Assembly: GCA_016790225.1 (NCBI GenBank)
Contig: JAEUOZ010000027.1
Location: forward strand, 1 to 64,000
DNA from: Rubrivivax sp.
Lineage (GTDB): Bacteria > Pseudomonadota > Gammaproteobacteria > Burkholderiales > Burkholderiaceae
Reading direction: 5' to 3'
Length of the DNA stretch: 64,000 nt
Shown here: one piece after another, positions 55,672-64,000 of the stretch
Position numbering within the stretch: position 1 is the first letter of the stretch
Layout: every line of letters starts with the position of its first letter
The notes under the pieces: model-generated
What the model was told of the DNA's origin: nothing
What the model saw: only the letters and a program-made list of their open reading frames with translations
Database searches by the model: none
Made by a program: the position numbers and the translations under genes

Positions 55672-56919
55672 TCAGATCGCCAGGGCCTCGTCCAGCACTT
55701 CCACCCAGTGGCGCACCGGCGTGGGCGTGCCGCTTTGCAGGTGCTGGATGCAGCCGATGTTGGCGCTGACGATCACCTCGGGCTGCAGCGGTGCCAGGTG
55801 CGAGAGCTTGCGGTCGCGCAGCTGGTAGGCCAGCTTGGGTTGCAGCACGCTGTAGGTGCCGGCCGAGCCGCAGCACAGGTGCGCTTCACTGGCGGCGGTG
55901 CGGATATCGAAGCCCAGCGCGGCCATCTGCGCTTCCACGCCGCCGCGCAGCTGCTGGCCGTGCTGCAGCGTGCAAGGCGGGTGGAAGGCCAAGCGGGGCG
56001 GCTTGCGCTGGCGCAGCCGGCTCTTCAGCGCGGGCACCAGATCGGGCAGCAGTTCGCTGAGGTCGCGCGTCAGCTCGCTGATGCGGCGCGCCTTGTCGGC
56101 GTAGTTGGGGTCGTGCGCCAGCGCGTGGCCATACTCCTTGACGGTGACGCCGCAGCCCGACGCGTTCATGACGATGGCCTCGACCTGGCCCTGCGAGGTC
56201 AAACCGTCCACCAGAGGCCACCAGGCGTCGATGTTGCGCCGCATGTCGGCCAGGCCGCCCTCGATGTCGTTGAGGTGCGTGCGGATGGCGCCGCAGCAGC
56301 CCGCGTCGTCGGCCACCAGGGTCTGGATGCCGGCGGCATCCAGCACGCGCGCGGTGGCGGAGTTGATGTTGGGCATCATCGCCGGCTGCACGCAGCCCAT
56401 CAGCATCAGCACCTTGCGCGGGTGCTCGCGCTGCGGCCACAGCCGGGCGCGTGCGCCGCCGGCAGCCGGTACCTTGTTCTTCAGGGATCCCGGCAGCAGC
56501 GGACGCACCAGCTGCCCCATCTTCATGGCCGGCGCAAAGAGCGGCGAGGTCAGCCCTTCCTTGAGTAGCCAGCGCACGGCCTTCTCACTCGCCGGGCGCT
56601 CCACGCGCTCTTCGACCAGCTTGCGGCCGATGTCCACCAGGTGACCGTACTGCACGCCGCTCGGGCAGGTGGTCTCGCAGTTGCGGCAGGTCAGGCAGCG
56701 GTCCAGGTGCTGCTGCGTGGCGCGCGTCGGCGTGGCGCCTTCCAGCACCTGCTTCATCAGGTAGATGCGCCCGCGCGGGCCGTCCAGCTCGTCGCCCAGC
56801 AGCTGGTAGGTGGGGCAGGTCGCCGTGCAGAAGCCGCAATGCACGCACTTGCGCAGGATGGCCTCGGCTTCCTGGCCTTCGCGCGTGGCCTTGAATTCGG
56901 GGCTGAGTTGGGTTTGCAT
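55672..56919 (-). CDS. glcF: Glycolate oxidase iron-sulfur subunit
   Basis: A 415-residue subunit with two 4Fe-4S ferredoxin motifs ([12 protein letters not shown] and [12 protein letters not shown], residues 25-90) and two CCG domains ([19 protein letters not shown]) typical of GlcF and heterodisulfide-reductase-like proteins. It passes electrons from the flavin subunits GlcD and GlcE to the quinone pool during glycolate oxidation to glyoxylate. It is the last gene of the operon, 77 bases after the methyltransferase gene. Confidence 0.94.
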   Translation of the reverse strand: MQTQLSPEFKATREGQEAEAILRKCVHCGFCTATCPTYQLLGDELDGPRGRIYLMKQVLEGATPTRATQQHLDRCLTCRNCETTCPSGVQYGHLVDIGRKLVEERVERPASEKAVRWLLKEGLTSPLFAPAMKMGQLVRPLLPGSLKNKVPAAGGARARLWPQREHPRKVLMLMGCVQPAMMPNINSATARVLDAAGIQTLVADDAGCCGAIRTHLNDIEGGLADMRRNIDAWWPLVDGLTSQGQVEAIVMNASGCGVTVKEYGHALAHDPNYADKARRISELTRDLSELLPDLVPALKSRLRQRKPPRLAFHPPCTLQHGQQLRGGVEAQMAALGFDIRTAASEAHLCCGSAGTYSVLQPKLAYQLRDRKLSHLAPLQPEVIVSANIGCIQHLQSGTPTPVRHWVEVLDEALAI

Positions 56920-56996
56920 GAAGGGAGGTCTGGTTGGGCGGCGGCTCGCTCAAGTCAGCCGCGGGATCGTGGATGTCAGTGCACGCGCCATGGCAC

Positions 56997-57734
56997 TCAG
57001 GGCACTCGGCTTGCAGGCGCCGAAGACGGCCCGCAGACAGCGCTCAGCAGCCAGTAATGCGGCCGCTCCAGCCATTGCAGCTGCTGCGCGCGCGCACCGA
57101 GGCTGGCCTGCGCCTGCTCGCGCGTGGGAAAGTTCTTCAGCACCTCGTGCCGCGTGCCGTCGTCCAGCATGCGCCATTGGTAGGTGTTGCCCTCGTCGTC
57201 GTGGCGGCTGATCGGCGTGCTGCTGCCGGCCACGTAGCGGTTGTCCAGAAACACCACCCGCGCCCCGGATGGCAGGATGGCCTGCAGGGCCTGCAGCCAG
57301 GGCTGCAGGCGCGACAGCGGCACATGGCTCCACCAGAAGCCGGCGAAGACCGTGTCGAAGCCGCCCGCCGCGACGGTGCTCGAGCGCAGCGGCTCGCCGT
57401 CGGCGCAGGTCAGGGTGTAGGCATCGGCCAGCGCAAAGCGCACGCAGCGCGGCATCGGCTTGTGCCGGGCCACAGCGAGGGTTTCGGCGTTCAGGTCGGT
57501 CGCCAGCCAGTCCTGCGCCTGGCGCGCGCCGTGCAGCGTCCACCAGCCGGTGCCGGCCGCGAGCTCCAGCACGCGGCGCCCGCGCATCGTCTCGGCCAGC
57601 CAGGCTTCGATCCAGCGCAGATCGTCCTGGCGCTCGGGCTTGTGGTAGATCCGCTCGTAGCTGTCGGCCCGCTGCGCGTAGTACTGCGCCATGCGGGCTT
57701 CGATGGCCTCACCGACGGGCACGACGGCGTTCAT
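56997..57734 (-). CDS. Class I SAM-dependent methyltransferase within the glc operon
   Basis: A 245-residue methyltransferase with SAM motif [12 protein letters not shown] near residue 58, an acidic strand-2 region ([13 protein letters not shown]), and [10 protein letters not shown] as the motif IV region. It starts 3 bases after glcE and is transcribed with it. It has no known role in glycolate oxidation. The substrate could be a small acid or a quinone-like compound, but nothing in the sequence decides this. Confidence 0.87.
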   Translation of the reverse strand: MNAVVPVGEAIEARMAQYYAQRADSYERIYHKPERQDDLRWIEAWLAETMRGRRVLELAAGTGWWTLHGARQAQDWLATDLNAETLAVARHKPMPRCVRFALADAYTLTCADGEPLRSSTVAAGGFDTVFAGFWWSHVPLSRLQPWLQALQAILPSGARVVFLDNRYVAGSSTPISRHDDEGNTYQWRMLDDGTRHEVLKNFPTREQAQASLGARAQQLQWLERPHYWLLSAVCGPSSAPASRVP

Positions 57735-57737
57735 GCC

Positions 57738-58859
57738 TCAGAGCCCCGCATACAGCCGGCCCGGATTGAACAGGCCGTCGGGATCGAAGGCCGCCTTCAG
57801 CTCGCGGTGGATGCGTTCCAGCGGCGCCGACAAGGGCGCGAAGGCCGGCGTCGCGAAGTTGCCGCCGCGGTACAGCGTGGCATGGCCGCCCAGCGCCGCG
57901 GTGGTCTCCCGTACCTGGGCCGGCTGCAGCGCGCTGCACAGCCAGCGCTGCGCGCCGCCCCATTCGATGAGCTGCTCTCCCTGCAGCTTGATCGGCGGCG
58001 TGCCGGCCGGCACCGACAGCCGCCACAGGTGCGCGCCGCGGGACACCGCTTCGGCCGCGCCGACGAAGTATTCGTCGGTCTGGTCGCGCAGGCCGTCCCA
58101 GAAGGCGCTGGCCAACGCGGGCGCGATCAGCTCGCCGCCCAGTTGACGGGCAGCGGATTCCACGGCCGCTGCCGCACCGGACAGGCGCAGCACCAGCATG
58201 CCTTCCCACCAGGCGCTGGCGTTCAGCGGCAGGGGTTGCCCGCCCAGACGCTGGAGCTGTTCGATGGCCGCGGCCTGATCGGTCTCGAAGCGCAGCGTGG
58301 TGCTGGCCACCGGCCGCGGAAGCACCTTCAGCGAGACCTCGCACAGCACGCCCAGGATGCCCAGCGAGCCCGCCAGCAGCCGGGAGACGTCATAGCCCGC
58401 GACGTTCTTCATCACCTGGCCGCCGAAGCTCAGCAGCTCGGCACGGCCGTTGAGCATCGTCGCGCCCAGCACATAGTCGCGCACGCCGCCCACCGCCGCA
58501 CGCGCCGGCCCGGCCAGCCCCGCGGCGACCATGCCGCCCACCGTGCCGCCGCGTGTGGCGGGCGCGGTCGGCAGCGCCAGGCGCGGCGGCTCGAAGGGCA
58601 GGCACTGGCCCTGCTCGGCGAGCGCCGCTTCCAGCTCGGCCAGCGGCGTGCCGGCGCGCACCGTGACCACCAGTTCGCTCGGCTCGTAGCTGCTGATGCC
58701 GCGCAGCGGCGTCACGTCCAGCGGCTCGCCGGTGGGTCGGTTGCCATAGAAGGCCTTGCTGCCGCAGCCGCGGATGTCCAGCGTCTGGCGTTCGCTGCGG
58801 GCCTGCTGCACGCGCTCGATCAGGCGCGCAAGCTCGGGATCGGGAGTGGGGCTCGTCAC
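57738..58859 (-). CDS. glcE: Glycolate oxidase FAD-binding subunit GlcE
   Basis: A 373-residue subunit with the PCMH-type FAD fold: TLDIRGCGSKAFYG, the flavin loop TRGGTVGGMVAAGLAGP, and the KNVAGYDVSRLL motif specific for GlcE. It lacks the full catalytic C-terminal domain of GlcD and works in the GlcDEF complex on the inner membrane. It starts at GTG, 50 bases after glcD. Confidence 0.93.
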   Translation of the reverse strand: MTSPTPDPELARLIERVQQARSERQTLDIRGCGSKAFYGNRPTGEPLDVTPLRGISSYEPSELVVTVRAGTPLAELEAALAEQGQCLPFEPPRLALPTAPATRGGTVGGMVAAGLAGPARAAVGGVRDYVLGATMLNGRAELLSFGGQVMKNVAGYDVSRLLAGSLGILGVLCEVSLKVLPRPVASTTLRFETDQAAAIEQLQRLGGQPLPLNASAWWEGMLVLRLSGAAAAVESAARQLGGELIAPALASAFWDGLRDQTDEYFVGAAEAVSRGAHLWRLSVPAGTPPIKLQGEQLIEWGGAQRWLCSALQPAQVRETTAALGGHATLYRGGNFATPAFAPLSAPLERIHRELKAAFDPDGLFNPGRLYAGL

Positions 58860-58909
58860 GGGGGTGTCTGGGCCGGCAAAGGAAGAAGGTTCGCGGAGGG
58901 CGGCGCGGT

Positions 58910-60412
58910 TCAGAAGCGCTCCAGCTCGGGGAAGGGCAGCAGGCCCTTGCGCACATGCATGCGGCCGTATTCGGCGCAGCGGTTCAGCGTGGGGATCACC
59001 TTGCCCGGATTGAGCCCCTGCTGCGGATCGAAGGCCCGCTTCAAGGCCATGAACTGCTCACGCTCCTCGGTCGAGAACTGCACGCACATGGAGCTGAGCT
59101 TCTCGACACCGACGCCATGCTCGCCGGTCACCGTGCCGCCGAGCGCCACGCTGGTTTCCAGGATGTCGGCGCCGAACTGCTCGCAGCGGTGCAGCTGATC
59201 CGGATCGTTGGCGTCGAAGAGGATCAGCGGGTGCAGGTTGCCGTCGCCGGCATGAAAGACGTTGGCGCAGCGCAGCTGGTACTTCCTTTCCATCTCGGCG
59301 ATGGCCAGCAGGATGTCGGCCAGGCGCTTGCGCGGGATCGTCGAATCCATGCACATGTAGTCCGGGCTGATGCGCCCGCTGGCCGGGAAGGCGTTCTTGC
59401 GCCCGCTCCAGAACTTCAGCCGCTGCGCCTCGTCCTTGCTCACTTCCATGCGCGTGGCGCCCGCCCCGGCCAGCACATCGAGCATGCGCCCGATCTCTTC
59501 CTGCACCTCTTCGGGCGTGCCGTCGCTTTCGCACAGCAGGATGGCCTCGGCGCTCAGGTCGTAGCCGGCATGCACGAAGTCCTCGACGGCCGCCGTCATC
59601 GGCTTGTCCATCATCTCCAGGCCGGCCGGGATGATGCCGGCGGCGATCACCGCAGCCACCGCGTCGCCGGCCTTTCGGATGTCGTCGAAGCTGGCCATGA
59701 TGCAGCGGGCCAGCTGCGGCTTGGGCACCAGCTTGACCGTCACCTCGGTGGTCACGGCGAGCATGCCTTCGCTGCCCACCACCACGCTCAGCAGATCCAG
59801 GCCCGGCGCATCCAGCGCCTCGGAGCCGAAGCACACCGCTTCGCCCTCGACCGTGTAGCCGCGCACGCGCAGCACGTTGTGCAGCGTCAGGCCGTACTTC
59901 AGGCAGTGCACGCCGCCGGAGTTCTCGGCCACGTTGCCGCCGATGGTGCAGGCGATCTGGCTGCTGGGATCGGGCGCGTAGTACAGGCCGTGCGGCGCGG
60001 CGGCTTCGCTGATGGCCAGGTTGCGCACGCCGCACTGCACGACGGCCGTGCGCGACAGCGGATCGAGCCGCAGGATGCGGTTGAACTTGGCCAGGGACAG
60101 CGTCACGCCCAGCGCATGCGGCAGCGCGCCGCCCGACAAGCCCGTGCCGGCGCCCCGCGCCACCACCGGCACCTTCAGCGAGTGGCAGGCCTTCAGGACC
60201 GAGGCGACCTGCACTTCGGTCTCCGGCAGGGCCACCACCAGCGGCTGCTGGCGGTAGGCCGTCAGGCCGTCGCACTCATAGGGCACCGTGTCCTCGCCGT
60301 TCCACAGCAGCGCATGCGCCGGCAGCAGGGGCTTGAGCAGCGCGACCACCGCGCGCTGGCGCGCCAGACGTTCTTCGGACGCCAGGCTGTCGACGGGAAG
60401 CGGAGCGTTCAT
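58910..60412 (-). CDS. glcD: Glycolate oxidase catalytic subunit GlcD
   Basis: A 500-residue FAD-linked oxidase with VPVVARGAGTGLSGGALP and IGGNVAENSGGVHCLKYG as the flavin-binding motifs, and HAGDGNLHP plus GEHGVGVEK as the C-terminal substrate-domain motifs. It oxidises glycolate (or D-lactate) to the 2-oxo acid. The ATG at 60412 has a GAAGGA site 7 bases upstream; an in-frame ATG 24 bases earlier lacks one. It is the first gene of glcD-glcE-methyltransferase-glcF. The 294 bases upstream (60413-60706) hold no gene that I can support. Confidence 0.94.
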   Translation of the reverse strand: MNAPLPVDSLASEERLARQRAVVALLKPLLPAHALLWNGEDTVPYECDGLTAYRQQPLVVALPETEVQVASVLKACHSLKVPVVARGAGTGLSGGALPHALGVTLSLAKFNRILRLDPLSRTAVVQCGVRNLAISEAAAPHGLYYAPDPSSQIACTIGGNVAENSGGVHCLKYGLTLHNVLRVRGYTVEGEAVCFGSEALDAPGLDLLSVVVGSEGMLAVTTEVTVKLVPKPQLARCIMASFDDIRKAGDAVAAVIAAGIIPAGLEMMDKPMTAAVEDFVHAGYDLSAEAILLCESDGTPEEVQEEIGRMLDVLAGAGATRMEVSKDEAQRLKFWSGRKNAFPASGRISPDYMCMDSTIPRKRLADILLAIAEMERKYQLRCANVFHAGDGNLHPLILFDANDPDQLHRCEQFGADILETSVALGGTVTGEHGVGVEKLSSMCVQFSTEEREQFMALKRAFDPQQGLNPGKVIPTLNRCAEYGRMHVRKGLLPFPELERF

Positions 60413-60706
60413 CGCATGTCCTTCGAAGCGGGCCACACTCTAACCGGTCGGTCACCGCGCGCCGTCGAAAGGGCCGCCCGTGCGCGCACGCTCGTCAGAG
60501 ATGCCTGGCGTGCGGGAAGCCGCCGGACCCGCCTGCAGTGTCGCGCAGCACGGAAGGGCCGGGTGCCAGCATCGAGCAGCACTGCTTTGACTGCAGCGCA
60601 TGCAAAGACGCCTTGGCGCCCGGCTTCCAGGCGTCTGGGCGGCAGACGTCGAGTCCGCGCAGGTGCCAGCGCCGGTCCTGCGCCTCGAGCGCAGGCCTGT
60701 CGTTGG

Positions 60707-61468
60707 TCAGCGGCGCCGCTTGGCGGCGGGCGAGGGCGCCGTCGGGCGAACCTTCTTGGCCGCCTGCTTCATCGCCTTGGCGGGCAGGCCGGAGGCGGCC
60801 TTCAAGGCGCCGCCCGCGGCGGCGGCAGCCTGCTGGCCGACGGCGCCCGCGGCCGAGCGCGCGACCTGCGCGCCGCTGTCCTTGACCGCCTGGGCGGCGA
60901 TCTCGGTGAACTGCTGCGTCAGGGCGCCCCACCACTGCATCGGATCGACCAGGCCAGCGGCCGCGCCCGGCTGGGCTTCACCGCCCGCCGTCTTGGCGCG
61001 GGACCCGGCGCGTGCAGCGCGGGCCTTGCTCGCGACACTGGGGCGTGGCGGCGGCTCCTCGTCCTCGGCTTCGTCTTCGTCTTCTTCATCGTCCTCGAAG
61101 GCCTCCGGCTCGGGCTCGGGCGCGGCCTTGGGCGCGGGCCACGGCGCCGGGGCGGGTGCCGCGGCGGCCGGCTTGAGCTTGAAGGCTTCGCCCAGGTCGG
61201 CCACCGGCAGATTCATGCTCTTCAGCGTGGACAGCGTCATGCGCTGCACTTCCAGTGCCTGGATCGTGGTGCCGATCATGCGGGCGTTCTGCTCAAGCCA
61301 GAACTGCACCGTGCGCAGATCGTTGATGCGCTTGTTCAGCTCTTCGGGGTCCAGCGTCGGCGCGACCCACTGCCCCATGCTGGGCAGAGCCGAGCCCGCA
61401 CCTTTCATCAAGCCTTGCAGGAAATCGAAACCCGGAACCATCTTGCTGAAATCGGCGGCTGCGGCCAT
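60707..61468 (-). CDS. phaM: PhaM family polyhydroxyalkanoate granule regulatory protein
   Basis: A 253-residue protein whose N-terminus (FSKMVPGFDFLQGLMKGAG, TLDPEELNKRINDLRTVQFWLEQN) matches PhaM, which activates PHA synthase and ties PHB granules to the nucleoid. The centre has an acidic run (residues 125-138, mostly Asp/Glu). The C-terminus is Ala/Lys/Pro-rich (AAKKVRPTAPSPAAKRRR) like histone H1 and probably binds DNA. The ATG at 61468 gives the family N-terminus. The protein indicates PHB storage. Confidence 0.88.
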   Translation of the reverse strand: MAAAADFSKMVPGFDFLQGLMKGAGSALPSMGQWVAPTLDPEELNKRINDLRTVQFWLEQNARMIGTTIQALEVQRMTLSTLKSMNLPVADLGEAFKLKPAAAAPAPAPWPAPKAAPEPEPEAFEDDEEDEDEAEDEEPPPRPSVASKARAARAGSRAKTAGGEAQPGAAAGLVDPMQWWGALTQQFTEIAAQAVKDSGAQVARSAAGAVGQQAAAAAGGALKAASGLPAKAMKQAAKKVRPTAPSPAAKRRR

Positions 61469-61526
61469 CACGTTCTCCTCATCGGGGGTGGCTGCCCTGG
61501 GGGGCGGCGTGATTGTGGGCCGCCGA

Positions 61527-62570
61527 TCAACGCGTGGAGCTGACACGCTCGACCACGTAGCCGCGCTGCTGCAACAGCAGCGGCAGGGCCTTGGGGCCGG
61601 TCATGTGCAGCGCGCCGATGCCGGCGAAAACGGTCTTGCCCTGCTGATGCAGGCGGTCAATGCGCGAGGCCAGCGCCGGGTTGCGGTCGTCGTTGAGACG
61701 GCGCATCTGCAGGCGGTCTTCCTCGGTCTTCACGCACTCGCACCACTGCTCGTAGCTGGCGAGTTCCTCCAGCCGGCCTTCGGCCCAGGCCTGCACCAGG
61801 CGCTGTGTGCCGCGACGCGCAGCGCCGGACTTCAGCTGCGCCATCGCCTGCTCGATGAAGTGCAGCCGCGCCGCCGGGCTGTCCGGCAGCAGCGCCTCCA
61901 GCTGTTCCTCCACCGTTTCCAGGCCGACCACCGGCAGTCCGCGGCTCTGTGCCACGCCGGCCAGTACCAGTTCCTGCGCGTAGCCGGCATCCAGGCCGTC
62001 CCAGCGGGCGGCCAGCAGCACCAGCGTCAGCGCACGCACGGCGGGCTGCTGCGCATCCAGCGCGTTGGCAGGCAGGCAGGCGGCGGCGGTCTCTTCGCTC
62101 AGCCGGCGTTGCAGCGCGGGTGGCAGTGCCGGTTCATCGGGCTTGCGCGCCATCCCGCTCTGCAGCTTCTGCAGCGTGGCGCTGTCGCTGACGTCCAGCT
62201 CCAGGGCCATCACGTCGACTTCGGACAGCGCCTTGAGCAAGGCCGGCCCCGGCACGGCCCAATCGAGCTTGCCCAGATGGATGGTGCCGTAGAGGTAAGA
62301 GCTTCGCCCGTCCTTGCTGATGCGCCAGAGAAAGCCGCGGTCCCGCGCCGCAGCCTGGGCGGCCTGGATCTGCTCGGCGGACGGCTGGCGCGCCACCGGC
62401 GGGCAGGCGCGCGGCTGGGTCTGAGCCTGGGCCTGAGCCATGACGGCAGCCCCGGTCAGCAGCAGGGCCGCAAAGTCGCGCCGGCGCCACCGGGAACCGA
62501 TGGCAGAGGCTGCGCCCGAAGGCAGGCGCAGCTTCAGCGCCGCAAAGCTGTGTCGAACGCGGGACATCAT
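61527..62570 (-). CDS. TraB/GumN family protein
   Basis: A 347-residue protein. A twin-arginine-like or Sec-type leader (RWRRRDFAALLLTGAAVMAQA) suggests export. The GumN/TraB domain has FLWRISKDGRSSYLYGTIHLG at its start and the GIGALHMTGPKALPLLLQQRGY motif at its end, containing the two GxxH-like signatures of this putative metalloprotease family. Its start overlaps the stop of the FAH-family gene by 4 bases (ATGA), so expression is coupled. Function is unknown. Confidence 0.86.
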   Translation of the reverse strand: MMSRVRHSFAALKLRLPSGAASAIGSRWRRRDFAALLLTGAAVMAQAQAQTQPRACPPVARQPSAEQIQAAQAAARDRGFLWRISKDGRSSYLYGTIHLGKLDWAVPGPALLKALSEVDVMALELDVSDSATLQKLQSGMARKPDEPALPPALQRRLSEETAAACLPANALDAQQPAVRALTLVLLAARWDGLDAGYAQELVLAGVAQSRGLPVVGLETVEEQLEALLPDSPAARLHFIEQAMAQLKSGAARRGTQRLVQAWAEGRLEELASYEQWCECVKTEEDRLQMRRLNDDRNPALASRIDRLHQQGKTVFAGIGALHMTGPKALPLLLQQRGYVVERVSSTR

Positions 62571-63565
62571 GCGGAGAGCTCCTGGCCAAGGACCTTGACC
62601 TGCTGATCGATGGCGCCGAAGACGCTCTGGCCGTCGCGGCCCTTGACCTCGATGTGGATGCGGTCGCCGTGCTGCATGAAAGCGGTGCGCGGCTCGCCGC
62701 TCTCGATGGTCTCGATCGCACGCTTCTCGGCGATGCAGGAGTAGCCGCGTGACCAGTCCTTGTTGCTGATGGTGCCCGAGCCCACGATGCTGCCGGCCCG
62801 CACGCGGCGCGTCCGGGCGATGTGCGCCACCAGCTGGCCGAAGTGGAAGCTCATCTCCTCGCCCGCGGCGCACAGGCCCACACGCTTGCCGTTCCAGCGT
62901 GATTCCACATTCAGGTGCACCCGCCCGCCCGACCAGGCCTCGCCCAGTTCATCCGGTGTCACGGCCACCGGGCCGAAGGCGGTGGCCGGCTTGCTCTGGA
63001 AGAAGCCGAATCCCTTGGCCAGCTCGGCCGGGATCAGGTTGCGCAGGCTCCAGTCGTTGACCAGCATCAGCAGCCGGATGCCTTCCAGCGCGCCATGCGG
63101 CGTGGCACCCATGGGCACGTCGCCCGTCACCACGGCGATCTCGGATTCGAAGTCGATGCCCCAGTCGGCAGAGCCGAACGGCACCTCCTCGCAGGGGCCC
63201 AGCAGATCGTCGCTGCCCCCCTGGTACATCAGCGGATCCTCGTAGAACGAAGGCGGCATCTCGGCCTTGCGCGCGCGCCGCACCAGCTCCACGTGGTTGA
63301 TGAAAGCCGATCCATCGGCCCACTGGAAGGCGCGCGGCAAGGGCGCCATGCACAGCCGCGGGTCGAAGGCGAAAGCGTGGCGCGCCTTGCCGTTGTTGAG
63401 CGTGGCCGAGAGGTCCTCCAGCTGAGGCGACAGAAAACCCCAGTCGTCCAGCACCTGCTGCAGCCGGGTGGCGATGCCGGTGGCGAAGTGGGCCAGGCTC
63501 AGGTCACGGGAGACAACCACGAGCTGCCCATCGCGGGAGCCGTCCTTGTAGGTCGCAAGTTTCAT
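62567..63565 (-). CDS. Fumarylacetoacetate hydrolase family protein
   Basis: A 332-residue FAH-fold enzyme beginning MKLATYKDGSRDGQLVVVSRD. The metal-binding acids are in DFESEIAVV, with GTISNKDW and a C-terminal RIHIEV. This long subgroup is annotated as fumarylacetoacetase-like or 2-keto-4-pentenoate hydratase-like and cleaves or hydrates dicarbonyl acids. No homogentisate pathway genes are near, so the substrate is open. It is the first gene of a two-gene unit with the TraB/GumN gene. Confidence 0.88.
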   Translation of the reverse strand: MKLATYKDGSRDGQLVVVSRDLSLAHFATGIATRLQQVLDDWGFLSPQLEDLSATLNNGKARHAFAFDPRLCMAPLPRAFQWADGSAFINHVELVRRARKAEMPPSFYEDPLMYQGGSDDLLGPCEEVPFGSADWGIDFESEIAVVTGDVPMGATPHGALEGIRLLMLVNDWSLRNLIPAELAKGFGFFQSKPATAFGPVAVTPDELGEAWSGGRVHLNVESRWNGKRVGLCAAGEEMSFHFGQLVAHIARTRRVRAGSIVGSGTISNKDWSRGYSCIAEKRAIETIESGEPRTAFMQHGDRIHIEVKGRDGQSVFGAIDQQVKVLGQELSA

Positions 63566-63675
63566 GGAGCGATCGGGTCAGGTGGATCGGGGGCGGCGCA
63601 TCCCGCCCAGCAGGGCCTTGTGGGCCACCGCGAGGGGGCGGCACAACGCGGCCGGGCGGCGCTATTGTCAGGCCC

Positions 63676-64000
63676 GTGCACAGCCGATGGCATCAGCTGG
63701 CGGCGGCCCGTTGGGCCGAAGCCCACAGCAGCAATCCGCAGCCCGGCGCCTGGCTGGCGGCGCTGGGCGGCGCGCTGGCCGTGCATGCGCTGGTCCTGGG
63801 CTGGGCCCTGCCTGGAGCCTTGCCGCGTCAAGCGGCGCTGAACGGGGTTTCCGGCGATCGTGGCGGGACGGCCGCGCCGACCTGGATGCACCTGGTGGCG
63901 CTGGATCGGCCCTTGCCGGCCCGCCCGGCCGAGGCGCGCGCGGATGCGACGGCCGGCGACGAGGCAAAGCCGCCGTCGGCGGCTCTGGCGCCGGCTCGCA
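63676..64000 (+). CDS. 5' part of a hypothetical membrane-anchored protein (runs off the edge)
   Basis: An open frame from GTG at 63676 to the end of the window gives at least 108 residues. A single hydrophobic segment (AWLAALGGALAVHALVLGWALPGAL, residues about 26-50) is followed by an Ala/Pro/Arg-rich stretch. The layout resembles DUF3108 or TonB-like proteins, which have one anchor and a periplasmic part. It is divergent from the FAH gene by 110 bases, with CTATTGT as a possible -10 box just upstream. Identity is uncertain because most of the gene is missing. Confidence 0.5.
   Translation, partial: MHSRWHQLAAARWAEAHSSNPQPGAWLAALGGALAVHALVLGWALPGALPRQAALNGVSGDRGGTAAPTWMHLVALDRPLPARPAEARADATAGDEAKPPSAALAPAR

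Noticed and set aside
56934..61543. Very long plus-strand open frames (754 and 862 codons) across the glc operon and phaM
   Set aside because: They lie antisense to glcD, glcE, the methyltransferase and phaM, which carry family motifs; no recognisable domain in the plus-strand frames.

Overview
The window is one high-GC chromosomal segment (about 70% G+C by eye) from a betaproteobacterium, most likely order Burkholderiales (Rubrivivax/Leptothrix/Ideonella or Comamonadaceae type). The reasons are the GC-rich codon use with frequent GTG starts, several Bug-type (TctC) tricarboxylate-receptor proteins, a PhaM-like polyhydroxyalkanoate granule protein, PurU, a zf-CHCC protein next to ilvE, and a glcDEF operon. 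Gene density is high. No stretch over 300 bases lacks a gene, and there is no rRNA, CRISPR array or recognisable transposase. One tRNA, tRNA-Arg(CCG), is present.

Layout. 0.1-3.8 kb: methylmalonate-semialdehyde dehydrogenase, a DUF3237 protein and a TPR-diguanylate cyclase, head to tail. 3.8-7.4 kb: a Tat-exported PhoX-type protein divergent from two short-chain dehydrogenases. 7.4-13.4 kb: paired direct repeats, tRNA-Arg, a cytochrome c5-type protein, then a long minus-strand housekeeping run (YheT-like hydrolase, SnoaL-like protein, purU, zinc-finger protein, ilvE, two small membrane proteins). 13.5-21.3 kb: a self-contained catabolic cassette. A LysR regulator is divergent from seven co-directional genes: three Bug receptors, an RraA-type aldolase, a D-2-hydroxyacid dehydrogenase, a cyclase-family hydrolase and an SMP-30 lactonase. 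It is bracketed by two related hairpin repeats and looks like an inserted accessory unit.

21.5-34.0 kb: radA, a LysE exporter, a YmgE-like protein, alr, lplT, a DMT permease, glutathione peroxidase, aromatic aminotransferase, a LysR regulator, two small helical proteins separated by a 12-bp tandem repeat, an SDR/aldehyde dehydrogenase pair and a MarC protein. 34.1-52.6 kb: a dipeptide/oligopeptide ABC transporter split into two blocks. The two permeases lie at 34.1-35.9 kb; the two ATPases, a Tat-type binding protein and an amidase lie at 47.8-52.6 kb. Between the blocks are a NarX/NarL-like two-component system, a DUF2442/DUF4160 pair, a cyanate uptake and degradation operon (receptor, permease, ATPase, cyanase), a DUF1348 protein, a DsbA-like protein, an HDOD protein and a large PAS-GGDEF-EAL protein.

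52.6-64.0 kb: a TTC38-like repeat protein, a small unknown protein, an EamA transporter, the glycolate oxidase operon glcD-glcE-(methyltransferase)-glcF, phaM, and a translationally coupled FAH-family hydrolase/TraB-GumN pair. The 5' part of a further gene runs off the right edge.

The strongest candidate for an undescribed system is the LysR/three-receptor/aldolase/lactonase cassette. Its substrate cannot be read from sequence alone.
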